64,000 bases of DNA, from the NCBI GenBank assembly GCA_009746045.1, contig RPFO01000072.1, forward strand, positions 1,163,330 through 1,227,329, in the 5' to 3' direction. The DNA is from Mesostigma viride (Eukaryota > Streptophyta > Mesostigmatophyceae > Mesostigmatales > Mesostigmataceae). Each line of letters opens with the position of its first letter. The first letter of the stretch is position 1. The position numbers and the translations under genes are program-made. Under the pieces are notes generated by a model. The model saw only the letters and a program-made list of their open reading frames with translations. It did not search any database and was not told the DNA's origin. Positions 1 through 11,739 of the stretch are shown one piece after another.

Positions 1-127
1 CCAATCGCTGCCATTCTGAAGGGAATCGGTCTTCGAAAACTGTGCTCGTTGCCTGCTTGGCCGTTGAGGTCTGCGCCGCTGCTTCCTGCTGACGTTTGCC
101 AAGCACTTCCTGCCTGGAATTGAGACG

Positions 128-523
128 ATGCCCTACTCCGACGACGACGATTACTACGACAGCGATGGCGGAGATAGCGGTAGCCAAGGCAGCGTCTACG
201 GTGAACAGAGTAAGCGCATCACGGAGGACCAGTGGTTTATCCACATCGACGAGTGCAGTCCTCCAGGAATGCCGGGGGTATGGATTTGTCCTCTGTGCCC
301 AAACAAGAAACAATCTAAATGGGGCTCCAGGGCCGACCTGTTCAAACATGCTTGCTTCTTCACTAAGAAGCACGGCTCCAAGCATCGCCGGCTGGCAGTG
401 CGGTGGGAGGACGAGGTTGACGATGAGGAACGGAATTTGGCGGGGCCGAGGAGGCCAGGAAGGAGGGAGCCCGGCACTCAAGCGACACTTGGCGATGCCT
501 TTGCAAATGCCAAAAGAAGATGA
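128..523 (+). CDS. Small protein with XS-type (SGS3-like) zinc-finger motif
   Basis: An intronless reading frame of 131 codons runs from ATG to TGA. The N-terminus (about residues 3-25) is rich in Asp, Ser, Gly and Tyr. Residues about 55-95 carry CPLCP, a basic linker, LFKHA and then HRRLA. The spacing C-x2-C ... H ... H matches the zinc finger found N-terminal to XS domains in plant SGS3/IDN2-type RNA-silencing proteins; that family identification is from memory of the motif. No XS domain follows, and the C-terminus is basic and ends with TQATLGDAF. The tail and acidic start also resemble N-terminal zinc-finger segments of hAT-like transposases, so a transposon origin is a real alternative. 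Expression is not shown. Confidence 0.45.
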   Translation: MPYSDDDDYYDSDGGDSGSQGSVYGEQSKRITEDQWFIHIDECSPPGMPGVWICPLCPNKKQSKWGSRADLFKHACFFTKKHGSKHRRLAVRWEDEVDDEERNLAGPRRPGRREPGTQATLGDAFANAKRR

Positions 524-1391
524 CAACAACTCCCGTTGGCCTGTTTGATTACCAGCTTTGAAATCTCTCGACGAGCTTTGTGAATGGCGGGTCTGCATAG
601 AGCTTTCACTGATGCAGTTGGAGGTCCAGGCACGGCAAATTTGGCGGTTGCTGCTGTTACCAGCCCGTAAACACCAAACAAGGTGTTCCTGGTACCGATG
701 GACAAAGTCCCGTTTCGCCTGACTGCCCGGGTAGTGTACATGCCACAATTAAACCGGTTAAGTTCAGCGTACCCACTTTCGTTCTACGAGTTTAGGATCA
801 TTCGATCCTTGCAGACTTAAATGTAAACTATCAAATACAAACCAGAATGGGCTTCAAGCTGTGTCCAGTCCATCATCCTGAATTAGGAGTGTTCGCCTCA
901 AGCTGCTTTCGGGGAGGGCTAGGCATACACCTCCTTCCATGGCTCACAGTAGATTGGATTGTATACTGGACCAGAATAAAGACACTACGCTCCACGAGTT
1001 GGGGTCAGCTGGCTGGGGCGTAGCATTTTGCATTAGCCAGATATTAGCATGCATGCTGAGACGCATGCATGTCTCCGTGTCTAAAATTCTATTGCCATCA
1101 GTGCGTTAACATTTTACTGGACCAAATAACCGGCTATATATTGAGGCTTTGGTCTTAGACTAATCAATTAATATTGAGGCTTTGGTCTTGTGCCTTTGTT
1201 GTCCGGGGATGAGATGAGTGCTCGCGGTTGTTCTACACAGTGAGAGAGGAGTCAAAGCCGCGATCTTTAATTCGAAACAAGGAGTGCCTGCTGGCTTTGG
1301 CCATGCACCCGGCACTCCCAACAACGGTATGCTGCATTCTTTGACCCCAAGACCAGGCAAGCAAGTCGCGCCACTCGCTTGGAGGGTGCCA
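524..1391. other. Intergenic stretch, nothing recognised
   Basis: No coding frame with family-like motifs, no RNA gene and no long repeat was seen. It lies between the zinc-finger frame and the first LINE fragment. Confidence 0.4.
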
Positions 1392-1832
1392 TTAAATTAA
1401 TTAAGTTGAATCATAACATGCCTCCGTTGGGAGATCATGTAGCACATATTCCATGCTGGGTGGGTGGAGGTGGGAGTAGCCGCGTAATCGAACTGCCTAA
1501 CTCTAAGCTATCTAGGCTAGAAATTCCGAACTACACTACTCAGCAAACGCCCCTTCCTCTTGGGGGGGGGGGGCTTGCCCACAGGGGCTGGCGTGCATGT
1601 GAGCCTGGACAATCTTCTGCCACCGCTTCTTGTTCTGCATGGCAGTCCAAAGAAGGGAGAGGGAGTGGATGCGGTGTTCAAACTGAGCTGGGACCATTAG
1701 GTCGGCCAGCAACATCTGGGTGTAGTTCATGGCAGGTTTACCTAGCTTCCTGGGACAGTCCTTGGGGCCAGGCCAAGTCAAGATGCATGTGCCGCCCTGG
1801 TTGGCCAAGCCGCTGGGGGCCGGCCAGACCAA
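1392..1832 (-). mobile_element. LINE 3'-end fragment
   Basis: On the minus strand about 1536-1832 encodes the C-terminus of a LINE polyprotein. It contains SLLWTAMQNKKRWQ and ends ASPCGQAPPP-QEEGAFAE followed by a stop. Nearly the same tail occurs at 12700-12925. The 3' untranslated part down to about 1392 carries the CTCCGTTGGGAG motif that recurs near 61550 and 61680. This is an inactive 5'-truncated copy. Confidence 0.65.
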
Positions 1833-2217
1833 TTAATTAATCAATTAATATCTAGACACGTGACTGCGTCACGTGAGCATAAGTCCTCGGTTGGAGGGGA
1901 GCATGGGATGGAATGGATGGTGTAAGCTATCTAGGTCCTAGTTACAGGGGTGTGGGCACCGCGGCCCGAATCGCTATGAATGCCATACGCGGTCACACGC
2001 GGAGCCCCCACAGACTTGGGGGTGGTCTCCTTCATCACTAGCCATCTATCCTTGCGCACCATCTGCCTCCATGTTACAGACAAACCAGGTGGCTGCCCGG
2101 GCGTGAGCCCGTCGCGTCTAGTGTAGCACATGTCCATGCCGAGTCTATCACGAAAAGTCCACGGGTGGCGGCCCTGCCGCGCGCGGCCTGGGGCACCACG
2201 CCAGGTGAGGACATATC

Positions 2218-2671
2218 ATATAGGGCTTTTGGTTCCCGCCGCACATTTGAAAGTGCTGTCCTCCGGCTTTTTGCCTTTGCACCGTGTGCAGTTCTTGGAC
2301 GTTTGGAATCATGGCATGGCTAACGTGATGACTGACTAGCTACCTTTTCAGTGGTTTTCCATTTGCGGGTATCTCCTCGTAAATGGTGGGAGAGCGATCG
2401 CAGCAATGGTGCTCACCACTAGACACTCCCGGCCAGTTAGGCTCGAAACACACGCCCTGATCAAGCATGCTGTTTCCGGCCCCACCGTCTAGGTCATCTA
2501 GTCGCTCTACACGTAAGCCAGCCATAATTTCAATGCACAAGGATACACATTTCCATCACCATTCATCTTCATCATCCTGAACGACTCGAACACGCGGACA
2601 AGATAACGGCAGGCTCGAGCTACCATGGTCCGGATTCTCCCGATTTCTGGCCTGCGCTGGTTGTCTCCTTG
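2218..2671. repeat. 454-bp dispersed module inserted in a LINE
   Basis: This block is ~90% alike to 60350-60808. It splits the LINE sequence that is continuous at 62355-62375 (GGACATATC joined to GCCCAGG). The pentamer ATATC flanks it at 2213-2217 and 2672-2676, which fits a short target duplication. The minus strand holds a shared frame with MCIEIMAGLRVERLDDLDGG; no known domain was recognised in it. In the 60-kb copy the module lies directly upstream of a reverse transcriptase. Confidence 0.7.
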
Positions 2672-2949
2672 ATATCGCCCAGGCTGGGCGGTTTTGGTGC
2701 CAGCTAGTCTATCTGATGTGTCTACCTGATCTATGCGGGCCAGGTGCCCGGCTAGGCCCAGGCGCCTGTGCCTAATAATGTGGGAAACATAGGGCAAATC
2801 AGCGTACAAATCCTCATTACTAATGTGCAAACCAAAGGGGATGCCAGACCAAGGGCGGTGTCAACCTGGCTGGTGCGAGCAAGATGTCCTACAAATGCAT
2901 GCTATCCTACGCTGTCTAATCTTTTTCCGAAATACGAGGCATACCCTGA

Positions 2950-2989
2950 CTATTCTCCCGATTTCTGGCCTGCGCTGGTTGTCTCCTTG
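2950..2989. repeat. 40-bp terminal fragment of the dispersed module with 9-bp target duplication
   Basis: The 40 bases copy one end of the module at 2218-2671 (the part ending GTCTCCTTG) and are flanked on both sides by ATACCCTGA (2941-2949 and 2990-2998). That is the signature of a very short insertion of the element end. Confidence 0.65.
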
Positions 2990-3769
2990 ATACCCTGATA
3001 CAAAGACTCTAATGACCTATGCTAATTGGAAAACCCTACATTCAGGACCTGTCGGAGCATCCTACAAACCGTGCCGTCTAGCTTAGCCGCCAGTGTTTCT
3101 GTGAGTGTCCACGCCTCAGCGCCATACGTAAGCACCGTGAGGACGAGGACCTTTTGAAGAGCATGCGCTTGCGATGCTCGCCCAGGCCCTTCGAGCGCCA
3201 GTAAGTGTTGAGCGAACGGAGCCTGGCCTGGGCAGGCCAGGCCGATGCGGTTGTCCAGATCGTCGGCGGTGTCAGGGAGCATGCTCCCCAACAGTTTGAA
3301 GCGGTCATGGAACGGGACCTCCGTCCCGTCGAGCAGGCCGCCGCAGCAGCGGTGGGTTACTGGAGGCCCCAATCACCATCGCCTCAGTTTTGACACTAAT
3401 CTCCAACCCCACCGCCCTAGCTCGCCTCGATCCAAGCCCAGACAGTCCAGCCAGGTCTGAATGCATGTGCTCGGGGCGCGCGATGGCTGGGTGGTGTCGT
3501 CCGCATAAATCAGGTCGGCCAGGCGGTAGCCAGTGCCAAACCCGCCATGCTCGCGCTCGTTAAGGATGTCCATGAGCCGGGATCGAACCCCTTAAGAGCA
3601 GTAAAGCGCGCGCGTGCCCGGCGCATGACGTGATCCACGACAATAATGAACAGATATGGGGACAGGACACAAACTAATTGCCACACCCCGTGGTGAAGGG
3701 AGAATTAATGGTGGGGTGGTGCCTTCCGCAGTCCGCACTACACTGCATGTGAGCCCTCATACAGTCGAC

Positions 3770-6700
3770 GAATGGCAGCAATAAACGCTGGTCACTGGCG
3801 GTACCCCGGCGGTCCAGAGCTAGGATGGCCCAAAGAGCCTCCCAGAGGCCGGACCGTGTCAAATGCCTTGGTAATTAGTCGACAAAAACGAAGACCAGCG
3901 GCAAACCAGCAGGGCACTGAAAGGGGACGCACGTACCTCCTCCATCAGCCGGCGCGCACCTCCCCTCCTTGCCTCCGCGCCAACAGCTTGCTGTCCATGC
4001 ACCGCCACGCACCGACAGTGGTCGCCGCTAGGCAGATGCTCCGCCGCAACAGGGACCCGACCGCCCGAAGCCTGGGCTGCAAGCGGCTCTGCGGGTCGCC
4101 TAGGAGCAGGCCGAGAAGGCAGACACTCAGCAGATGGTCAAGGACCTGCGCAGCTGCCAGCAGAAGCACGACGGCATTAGGGGGCCTGGTTCTGGTACAA
4201 GCGCCTCGGGCACCCGGACGGCCTGGGCCGCCGGGCCCCACCGCCACGTTTTTCCCGGCGCACCGGCCAAGCGGCTTCGTACCTGGGCCGCGGCCACTGC
4301 CGAGGTCGTGGAAACAGCTGCGCCGCCCACTGAGCCTGCCCTCGCCCCTGCTCCCAGCCACCGCCGCCCGCCCGGCTGCCCTGGCCGGCGGCCCAGCTGG
4401 GCCACCGGCCCCGCCCAGGTCAGCGGCGGACTACCTTACCCCCCCGCTGATCGGCCCGCTTGGCGACCCGTCAGACATGCCTCCTTTCACCTCCCGCGAG
4501 GTCATGACGGAGGCGCCGTCCAGCGTCTGCGTTACGCCGCCGCCACCGGCTCCGACGAGATTCCGGCCGCGGTCGTGAAACTTGCAGCCGATCGAGTTCG
4601 AGGACACTGGTGTCATGCTGCTCTTCTGGGATATCTGCAACCGCATTCTGCTGTCGTCGCAGCCGCCCCCAGCGGCCTGGCAACACAGTTTTCGCACGAT
4701 GCTGTACAAAAAACAAGGGGTCGCCAGCCGACCCCGGCAACTACAGAGGGGTGTGCATCCAAAGTGCCCCCCTGATCAAGCTTCTCATGGGGCTCATCCT
4801 GAACCGCCTGCGCACGGTCTTGGACGGCCACCTAAGCAAGATTCACTGCACGGCTTCCGTTCAGGTCGCAACACAGTGCAGGCGCTCTTCGCTACTCGCC
4901 GCCTTGTGGAAGAACTGCAACGCCTTCACTGAGCCCGTGGTGCATGAGTCCCCTCTGCACCTTGTGCTGGTGGACTTCATCAAAGCCTTCGATTCGGTTT
5001 TCTGGCGCCTGCGCTATGGGACATCCTCGTTCTGTTCCGGATCCCCCGCCCCCTTATTGCTGTCATCCGCAACCTGCATATGAAGGGTCCACCACTTCGG
5101 TGCGCATGCACTTCCTACGGGACCACGCCACCATGCCCTTTACAGAAGGGTGTCACTGTGGCAGGGCTGCGTGCTGTCGCCCTACCTGTTCATTATTGTG
5201 GTCGAATACGTTATGATTCAGGCGCGCAAGCCATTGTCCCGCATCGTGGGTATAGGGAACCAGGGGTGCAGGTCGACAACTGTTTCTGGCATGGCGGGGC
5301 GGAAACGGAGATTCGGCTGGCGGACATCATTTATGCAGATGACACCACCCTCTTCGAGGACACTGAGCACGTGCAGACAAGGCTTGACTGCCTGGCTATC
5401 GAGGCCCGCGCAGTACGTGGGGCTTGAGGTCAGCAAGAAGACAGCCGGCTCTGGCGATTGGGCTCACTCAGCCATGCACCGCCCGCCCTCTTTCTCCTTG
5501 ACGGCTCTCGAGTCCTGTATCGGGACCGCGTCAAGTTGCTGGGCAGCCTCCTCCTCAGCTGCGAGGCTGATGTGGACCACCGCATCTCCCTCGCCTGGCA
5601 CGCTTTACGCCGGCCTGCAATACCGGGCCCTGTGGCGCAAGCCCCTGGGCAAGATAGAGAAACAGGACCTGTTTAAGGTCCTCGTCCTCCCTGTTCTTAC
5701 GTACGGGGCCGAGACGTGGACCCTCACCGCCGACCTGGCCCGAAAGCTGGACGGCGCGGTCACCAGCATGCTGCGATCCATTTTCCGAGTAGGCTATGCT
5801 GCTCATGTTTGTCATGAGGACCTCATACCTCGGCATGCCATATATATCACCAGCACCATTGAAGCAGCAGCGCCTGCAGCTAGTATAGGGCACTTAGCCG
5901 GCTCGCACCAACCAGGTAGACACCTCACGTGGCCCGGCCCGGCCCCCGCGGGGCTGCACCCAGAGTTAAATAGTACGTAGTACGGTAAAATACGGTCCCG
6001 GGGTGTACTATGTATAATACGCTAGCCGTACGGTGTATAATACGTTTTAGTACGGTACAATGCTAAATGGCTTGTTTTTCTGTGTTTTTTGGAGGTTTAA
6101 GAATACCTGAGCATGTACCACCTTAAACATGACAAAATACACGTGTTTCCACATGTAACTGATAATTCCAACACGGCATGGCATCAACTGAATATAAGCC
6201 ACCGTCATCATCATTCTTGCTGAATAAACCTTCATAACATTTACCCTAATGTTCAATAAAGTGTTTTCACATGTAATAAGTCCAACACGGCAAGGCATCA
6301 ACTGAATATAAGCCACCGTCATCATCATGCTTGCTGAATAAACCTTCATTTACCCTAATGTTCAATCAAGTGTTAACGTCAATAGTGAAACATGGCATGA
6401 CGGCCCTGAAAACACAAATATCAACGTGCACGCTGCTAATATCAAGACCAGAAATAGGATGGTTGCTGGATTCGTTGCAATCCCATTTGAAAAACTGCAC
6501 GTGACTCCATCCATGGCCAATGATACATTATCGGAACGCCCCTTGCTCTGCGATGCGCTGGACCCAGCTCCGCTGTTGCTAGTGCTAGCACGGGCACACT
6601 TCCACGTTCGTGCATCACTCTCCTCGATCTCTGGCTCCTCATTCATCAGACCTTCCCTACGCAGGTCCCGGACCTCGGCCGCCATCTCTACTCGAGCAGC

Positions 6701-7440
6701 ATCCTGCCGTCGCCGCTTCTAATTGGCCTCCTCCGCCTCCTCCTGCAGCAGCCTGACACGAAACGCCTTTGGCGGATTCATGCATTTGCTCACCCCGTTG
6801 AAGGTTGCATATTGGCTACCCATGATGTGAGCCTTCGCCCGCGTGGCAGTGCCATTAAGCCGCCTTGCATGTCAGGCATGCCATTGCGTAATTCCCTGTC
6901 AGGTGCCCATCCATCCTTGATAAGTTTATCCTTTGATATAAAGGTCCAAACAGATTCCTGTTGCACAGCCATCTCATCCCCGTCACCACCAAAGGGGCCA
7001 TCACCAGCATCGCCAATTTCGTCTCCCATGGCTGCTGTAGACGTTTTGTCGAATTGTTAGCACCAACAATGCCGGGGTACACAGACTTGCAGTAGGTACA
7101 GCCTGTAATGCCTTCGTCTCTGTGTTTTCCGGCCAGCTTGGCAGCATTCCGAGCAACCACGTCGCCCGGTAACCTTGCAATTGTACGCATAGATACTAGG
7201 AGTAAGCAAAAAGACCGAGCCGCAGCCTCCCAGGCCCCTCCAAACGCGCGAAATTATCTCGTACGTGCCAAATACGCGTATTGTACGCGGTCGTACAGCT
7301 GCACCGTATGAAAACCACATATTTCGTACGGTAAAACTACGTATTACGTATAATACGCGTACTAATCGTATTATACGCCGTACTATTTTTCACTGGCTGC
7401 ACCCAGCTCAGCCTGGCCGGCACCTCCTTCACATCAATCC
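3770..7440 (+). mobile_element. Degenerate LINE on the plus strand, split by a hAT element
   Basis: The plus strand reads through a LINE polyprotein in several frames: PPRSAADYLTPPLIGP near 4420, LYKK and YRGVCIQSAPLIKLL near 4700-4790, GFRSGRNTVQALF near 4855, LHLVLVDFIKAFDSVFW near 4960, QGCVLSPYLFIIVVEYV near 5160, DIIYADDTTLFEDTEHVQ near 5325 and VLPVLTYGAETWTLT near 5690. These are the finger, palm and post-catalytic segments of a non-LTR reverse transcriptase. Many frameshifts make it inactive. A transposon occupies 5961-7395 and the LINE tail resumes at 7404 with AQPGRHLL. The 5' portion is homologous to 11740-12625 on the other strand. Confidence 0.8.
5961..7395 (-). mobile_element. 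hAT-type DNA transposon, probably non-autonomous
   Basis: The ends are CAGAGTTAAATAGTACG on the left and, reverse-complemented, CAGTGAAAAATAGTACG on the right. The octamer GCTGCACC lies directly outside both (5953-5960 and 7396-7403). CAGNG termini plus an 8-bp target duplication are diagnostic of the hAT superfamily. The sub-terminal regions are dense in TACG-containing repeats. The minus-strand interior near 7090-7190 encodes VVARNAAKLAGKHRDEG then CTYC, which could be a BED-like finger; no complete transposase is present. A ~115-bp internal duplication lies at 6140-6375. Confidence 0.8.
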
Positions 7441-8436
7441 GGCGCAGCGCCGGGCCGTTCCCCGGTAATTCCCGCGCGAAAGTTGACGAAATTCGGTGCG
7501 CGCGTGCAATGTTGACTGAAATTCGGTGTGCAAGGCTATGGTAGCTGAAAATTTATTGCTCACGGAATACGAAGCCATTGTGTACCGGATTTCGCTTGTT
7601 CGAACGGCATTGTCATAGGGAAAAATAATATTCACAAAAAAACTCGCGAAACGCTGCTGTATTGGGTGTGAACGAGGACAAGCACGCAGTTGGCGCAGTT
7701 TTTGCTCGCCGTCCGACCAGACCCGTGCATCTTTAAGGTAAGGTCTCGTTGCCCAAACTACTTGACGGTGGAAACGAACACGTTCCACCAGTTCCTTACA
7801 TCATTTCAAAGAAACCCAGCGTAGGATTTCCCTTAATTTTGCGTTTCCGATTTTTACGCCCCTTCCGCGAAAAAGTGAGAATTATAGGAGCGCTGACAGG
7901 GGCAACACTGCATGTCGTGCTTTTAATCGCTTTTTCGTCTTTTCTTGCAGCTATATGACTTCGCTTGGGCGCAGCAACATCGCCCGGTGTTTATCCTGCG
8001 GGCGGGGCTTGCTGGCCCCGTCCGGAGTGTGCTCGGGGTGCGGGAAAAACCACAGCTACTGGTTTATAACGTCGACAACCCCCCATTTTCTGGTCATTAA
8101 CCGGCGTATTCTTGTGGTTTAAGCTTCCGGCGACGGGCGAAAAGAGCTCTTACCATGACGGCATGCTCTGGGGAGGCGTTCCGAGAAGGACTGGGGCGGG
8201 CAGGCAAATTTACACGCGACAGTGCCCGCACGTCGCCTGCGCACCCCGGCGTACAAGGCAAAGCGCAGTGTTTCCCTCCTGGACGGCCCATCGCTGCCTT
8301 TGCCGGGCGGCATGTTGGGGAGGCGGCTCCTTCTTCCTTTCTTACCGCCCGTTTCATAGTTCATACCCCGTGAGTTTCCCAACGGAGGCGTGTTAATGAT
8401 GAGCGGCTGCATGCATGAATGAACGGGTGTATGAAT
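7441..8436. other. Unassigned stretch
   Basis: No frame with recognisable protein motifs, no RNA gene and no long repeat was seen between the LINE remnant and the GGGA tract. Confidence 0.35.
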
Positions 8437-9702
8437 GAGGGAGGGGGGAGGGAGGGAGGGAGGGAGGAGGGAGGGAGGGAGGGAGGGAGGGAGGGAGGGA
8501 GGGAGGGAGGGAGGGAGGGAGGGAGGGAGGAGGGAGGGAGGGAGGGAGGGAGGGAGGGAGGGAGGGAGGGAGGGAGGGAGGGAGGGAGGAGGGAGGGAGG
8601 GAGGGAGGGAGGAGGGAGGGAGGGAGGGAGGGAGGGAGGGAGGAGGGAGGGAGGGAGGGAGGGAGGGAGGAGGAGGGAGGGAGGGAGGGAGGGAGGGAGG
8701 GAGGGAGGGAGGAGGAGGGAGGGAGGGAGGGAGGGAGGGAGGGAGGGAGGGAGGGAGGAGGGAGGGAGGGAGGGAGGGAGGGAGGGAGGGAGGGAGGAGG
8801 GAGGGAGGGAGGGAGGGAGGAGGGAGGGAGGGAGGGAGGGAGGGAGGGAGGGAGGGAGGGAGGGAGGGAGGAGGGAGGGAGGGAGGGAGGGAGGGAGGGA
8901 GGGAGGAGGGAGGGAGGGAGGAGGAGGGAGGGAGGGAGGGAGGGAGGGAGGGAGGGAGGAGGGAGGGAGGGAGGGAGGGAGGGAGGGAGGGAGGAGGGAG
9001 GGAGGGAGGGAGGGAGGGAGGGAGGGAGGGAGGGAGGGAGGGAGGGAGGAGGGAGGGAGGGAGGGAGGGAGGAGGGAGGGAGGGAGGGAGGAGGGAGGGA
9101 GGGAGGGAGGGAGGGAGGGAGGAGGAGGGAGGGAGGGAGGGAGGGAGGGAGGGAGGGAGGGAGGAGGGAGGGAGGGAGGGAGGGAGGGAGGGAGGGAGGG
9201 AGGGAGGGAGGGAGGGAGGGAGGGAGGGAGGAGGGAGGGAGGGAGGGAGGGAGGGAGGAGGAGGGAGGGAGGGAGGGAGGGAGGGAGGGAGGGAGGGAGG
9301 AGGGAGGGAGGGAGGGAGGGAGGGAGGAGGGAGGGAGGGAGGGAGGGAGGGAGGGAGGGAGGGAGGGAGGGAGGGAGGGAGGAGGGAGGGAGGGAGGGAG
9401 GGAGGGAGGGAGGGAGGGAGGGAGGGAGGGAGGGAGGGAGGGAGGGAGGGAGGAGGAGGGAGGGAGGGAGGGAGGGAGGGAGGGAGGGAGGGAGGGAGGG
9501 AGGGAGGGAGGGAGGGAGGGAGGGAGGGAGGGAGGGAGGGAGGAGGGAGGGAGGGAGGGAGGGAGGGAGGAGGGAGGGAGGGAGGAGGGAGGGAGGGAGG
9601 GAGGAGGGAGGGAGGGAGGGAGGGAGGGAGGGAGGGAGGGAGGGAGGAGGAGGGAGGGAGGGAGGGAGGGAGGGAGGGAGGGAGGGAGGGAGGGAGGGAG
9701 GG
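8437..9702. repeat. (GGGA)n polypurine tract, ~1.27 kb, with GGA interruptions
   Basis: One strand is only G and A for about 1265 bases. It is a GGGA tandem repeat broken at irregular points by a GGA unit that shifts the reading frame. Every long frame here (Glu-Gly-Arg or Ser-Leu-Pro repeats) is a by-product of the repeat. Confidence 0.97.
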
Positions 9703-9712
9703 TATGTATGAC

Positions 9713-9903
<191 letters not shown>

Positions 9904-10130
9904 CTACGTGTATGCATGGGTGGGTGGATACATGTGTATGTGTGTGTGGGTGGGTGGGTAAGGGATCGACGTGTGTGTGTGTATGTGTGTGTGTGTGTGT
10001 GTGCTTCTCTGCTTAGGCGTTGGAGCACACGCATGCACTGGAGGAAGGGGGTGATGAAAACCCAGACCAACTGTCGCACCCACCCCTCCACCTTCACCAA
10101 GCGTAAGGCCAAGCGTGCCATGGGGGTAGG

Positions 10131-10285
10131 GTAGCGGACGCAAGTCACCAACGTCAGGGTGCTCACCAGGCTGGTGGATGAGAAGATGGGGGGCAGGCCC
10201 CTGTCAGATGCAGAGAAGAAGAAAAGGAAAAGGATGCAGCAGGGCCGTGAGAACGTGCCCCCGGGTGTGGCATTAGCCACTATAT
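10131..10285 (+). other. Short coding-like patch of unknown origin
   Basis: After a stop at 10131, the frame reads [17 protein letters not shown], then [20 protein letters not shown], and ends at TAG near 10285. The basic KKKRKR cluster and regular codons look like the C-terminal end of a protein, but there is no start codon and I do not recognise the family. It may be part of a transposon protein or a lost exon. Confidence 0.25.
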
Positions 10286-10339
10286 AGCTAGCTAGCTGGC
10301 TAGAGGTGTGTTATTAATGCATTGTACTATAGGCATGTG

Positions 10340-11200
10340 CCCCCAAGTATGCCTTCCTGCATTGTAAATATGATGCATAATGTAATGATGTGTTGTTTGG
10401 AACCTTCTGTACACCAAGGTGGAATGATTGCCATGAAACCCTTGTAAGAACAATAGAAAGCTGCTTTTTCTGTGGTATTTATGCTAGCATCTGTCACCAA
10501 TTTGTCATCCAACCAGCCTGAAGCTTTGTGGGCAGGCTGCATGGGATGTGTTTCGAACATGTGCCAAGTTCTAGCTCCAACTGAGTCCACTTGGGTCTTA
10601 TATATGTGCAAACCTATGATGAAATACTTGGAAAACACTGAAAAACTGCATTTTGGGGGTATTTATGCTAGCATTTGTCACCAATTTGTCATCCAACCAG
10701 CCTGAAACTTTGTGGGCATGCTGCATGGGATGTGTTTAGAACATGTGCAAAGTTCCAGGCCCAACTGAGTTCATTTGGTGTCATTATGTATGCATATGTG
10801 TGATAAAACCCTTAAAAAACCATGAAAAACTGCATTTTTTGGGTATTTATGCTAGCATTTGTCACCAATTTGTCATCCAACCAGCCTGAAACTTTGTGGG
10901 CATGCTGCATGGGATGTGTTTAGAACATGTGCAAAGTTCCAGGCCCAACTGAGTTCATTTGGTGTCATTATGTATGCATATGTGTGATAAAACCCTTAAA
11001 AAACCATGAAAAACTGCATTTTTTGGGTATTTATGCTAGCATTTGTCACCAATTTGTCATCCAACCAGCCTGAAACTTTGTGGGCATGCTGCATGGGATG
11101 TGTTTAGAACATGTGCAAAGTTCCAGGCCCAACTGAGTTTATTTGATGTCATTATATATGCATACATGCCAGAAAGTGCTGAAAATACGGTATTTTTTGC
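10340..11200. repeat. Tandem repeat of about 184 bp, four to five copies
   Basis: The landmark GTATTTATGCTAGCAT recurs at about 10475, 10658, 10843 and 11026, each followed by CACCAATTTGTCATCCAACC. The two middle copies are almost identical and the outer ones are diverged, the usual pattern for a small satellite-like array. Confidence 0.85.
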
Positions 11201-11363
11201 TAGCAAATGTCACCATGTTACCATGGTGCCGACTCCCAAAAAATTTTTTGACCACATGGCATCATAAGATATCTGATTAGGTACCTTGGTGCCAAATTTG
11301 AGGCCAAACTGACTATTAGCCTATCTTGAAATAATTACCAGGGAACAAAAACGCGTTTTTGGA

Positions 11364-11735
11364 TTGATGTGTTACGTGGGCCGCGGGCCCAGCAATGCTC
11401 GCCGCCACAAGGCCCGCACCTTCAAAGAACAGCTAGTCGCAGACATGGGGGGGCTAGGTCTCTCCGTGATTTGGAACAAGATGATGGACAAGGCCCAAGT
11501 GGGCCCAGGTCATAGAGGACAACGAACCCCCTCCCGTAGGGAAGCGCCCGCGTGTGCAAACATACGGGAAGCACGCCAGACAGGTCGATCCCCTAGGGTA
11601 GAGAGCTTAGACTAGTTGTTGTAGATAGATGTTGTAGATAGATTAGACCGGTAGGACTGTTTGCACCCATCCATCCATCGGGGTTAATGCTCCGTGACTC
11701 CCCAACGGGAGCACGAGTCTAAGTAACGAGTCTAA
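11364..11735 (+). mobile_element. 3' end of an unclassified retroelement with terminal hairpin
   Basis: A frame at 11364-11615 ends a protein with TFKEQLVADMGGLGLSVIW. It is followed by a 3' region holding (CATC)3 and the hairpin TGCTCCGTGACTCCCCAACG-GGAGCA (near 11688-11715), then TAA-rich sequence. The same 3' region is found inverted at 60870-61330 and in part at 12946-12990, so this is a repeat family. I cannot name the clade. Confidence 0.55.
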
Positions 11736-11739
11736 TTCA

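Larger units (their letters stand above)
1842..3660 (-). mobile_element. Degenerate non-LTR retrotransposon (LINE), nested insertions
   Basis: The minus-strand reading shows reverse-transcriptase pieces in order: LIYADDTT (the YADD catalytic box) near 3500, FKLLGSMLPD near 3280, VLTVLTYGAEAWTLT near 3110, then ISNEDLYADLPYVSH near 2810 and a C-terminal tail to about 1931. Stops and frame changes break it throughout. The copy at 62087-62560 preserves the tail as one open frame, which shows that this copy was interrupted by an extra block at 2218-2671. The 3' untranslated end has the palindrome CACGTGACTGCGTCACGTG near 1857. It is non-functional as it stands. Confidence 0.75.

Noticed and set aside
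3575-3600. tRNA-like GGTTCGATCCC on the minus strand
   Set aside because: No acceptor or anticodon stem fits, and the bases are explained by LINE coding sequence upstream of the YADD box.
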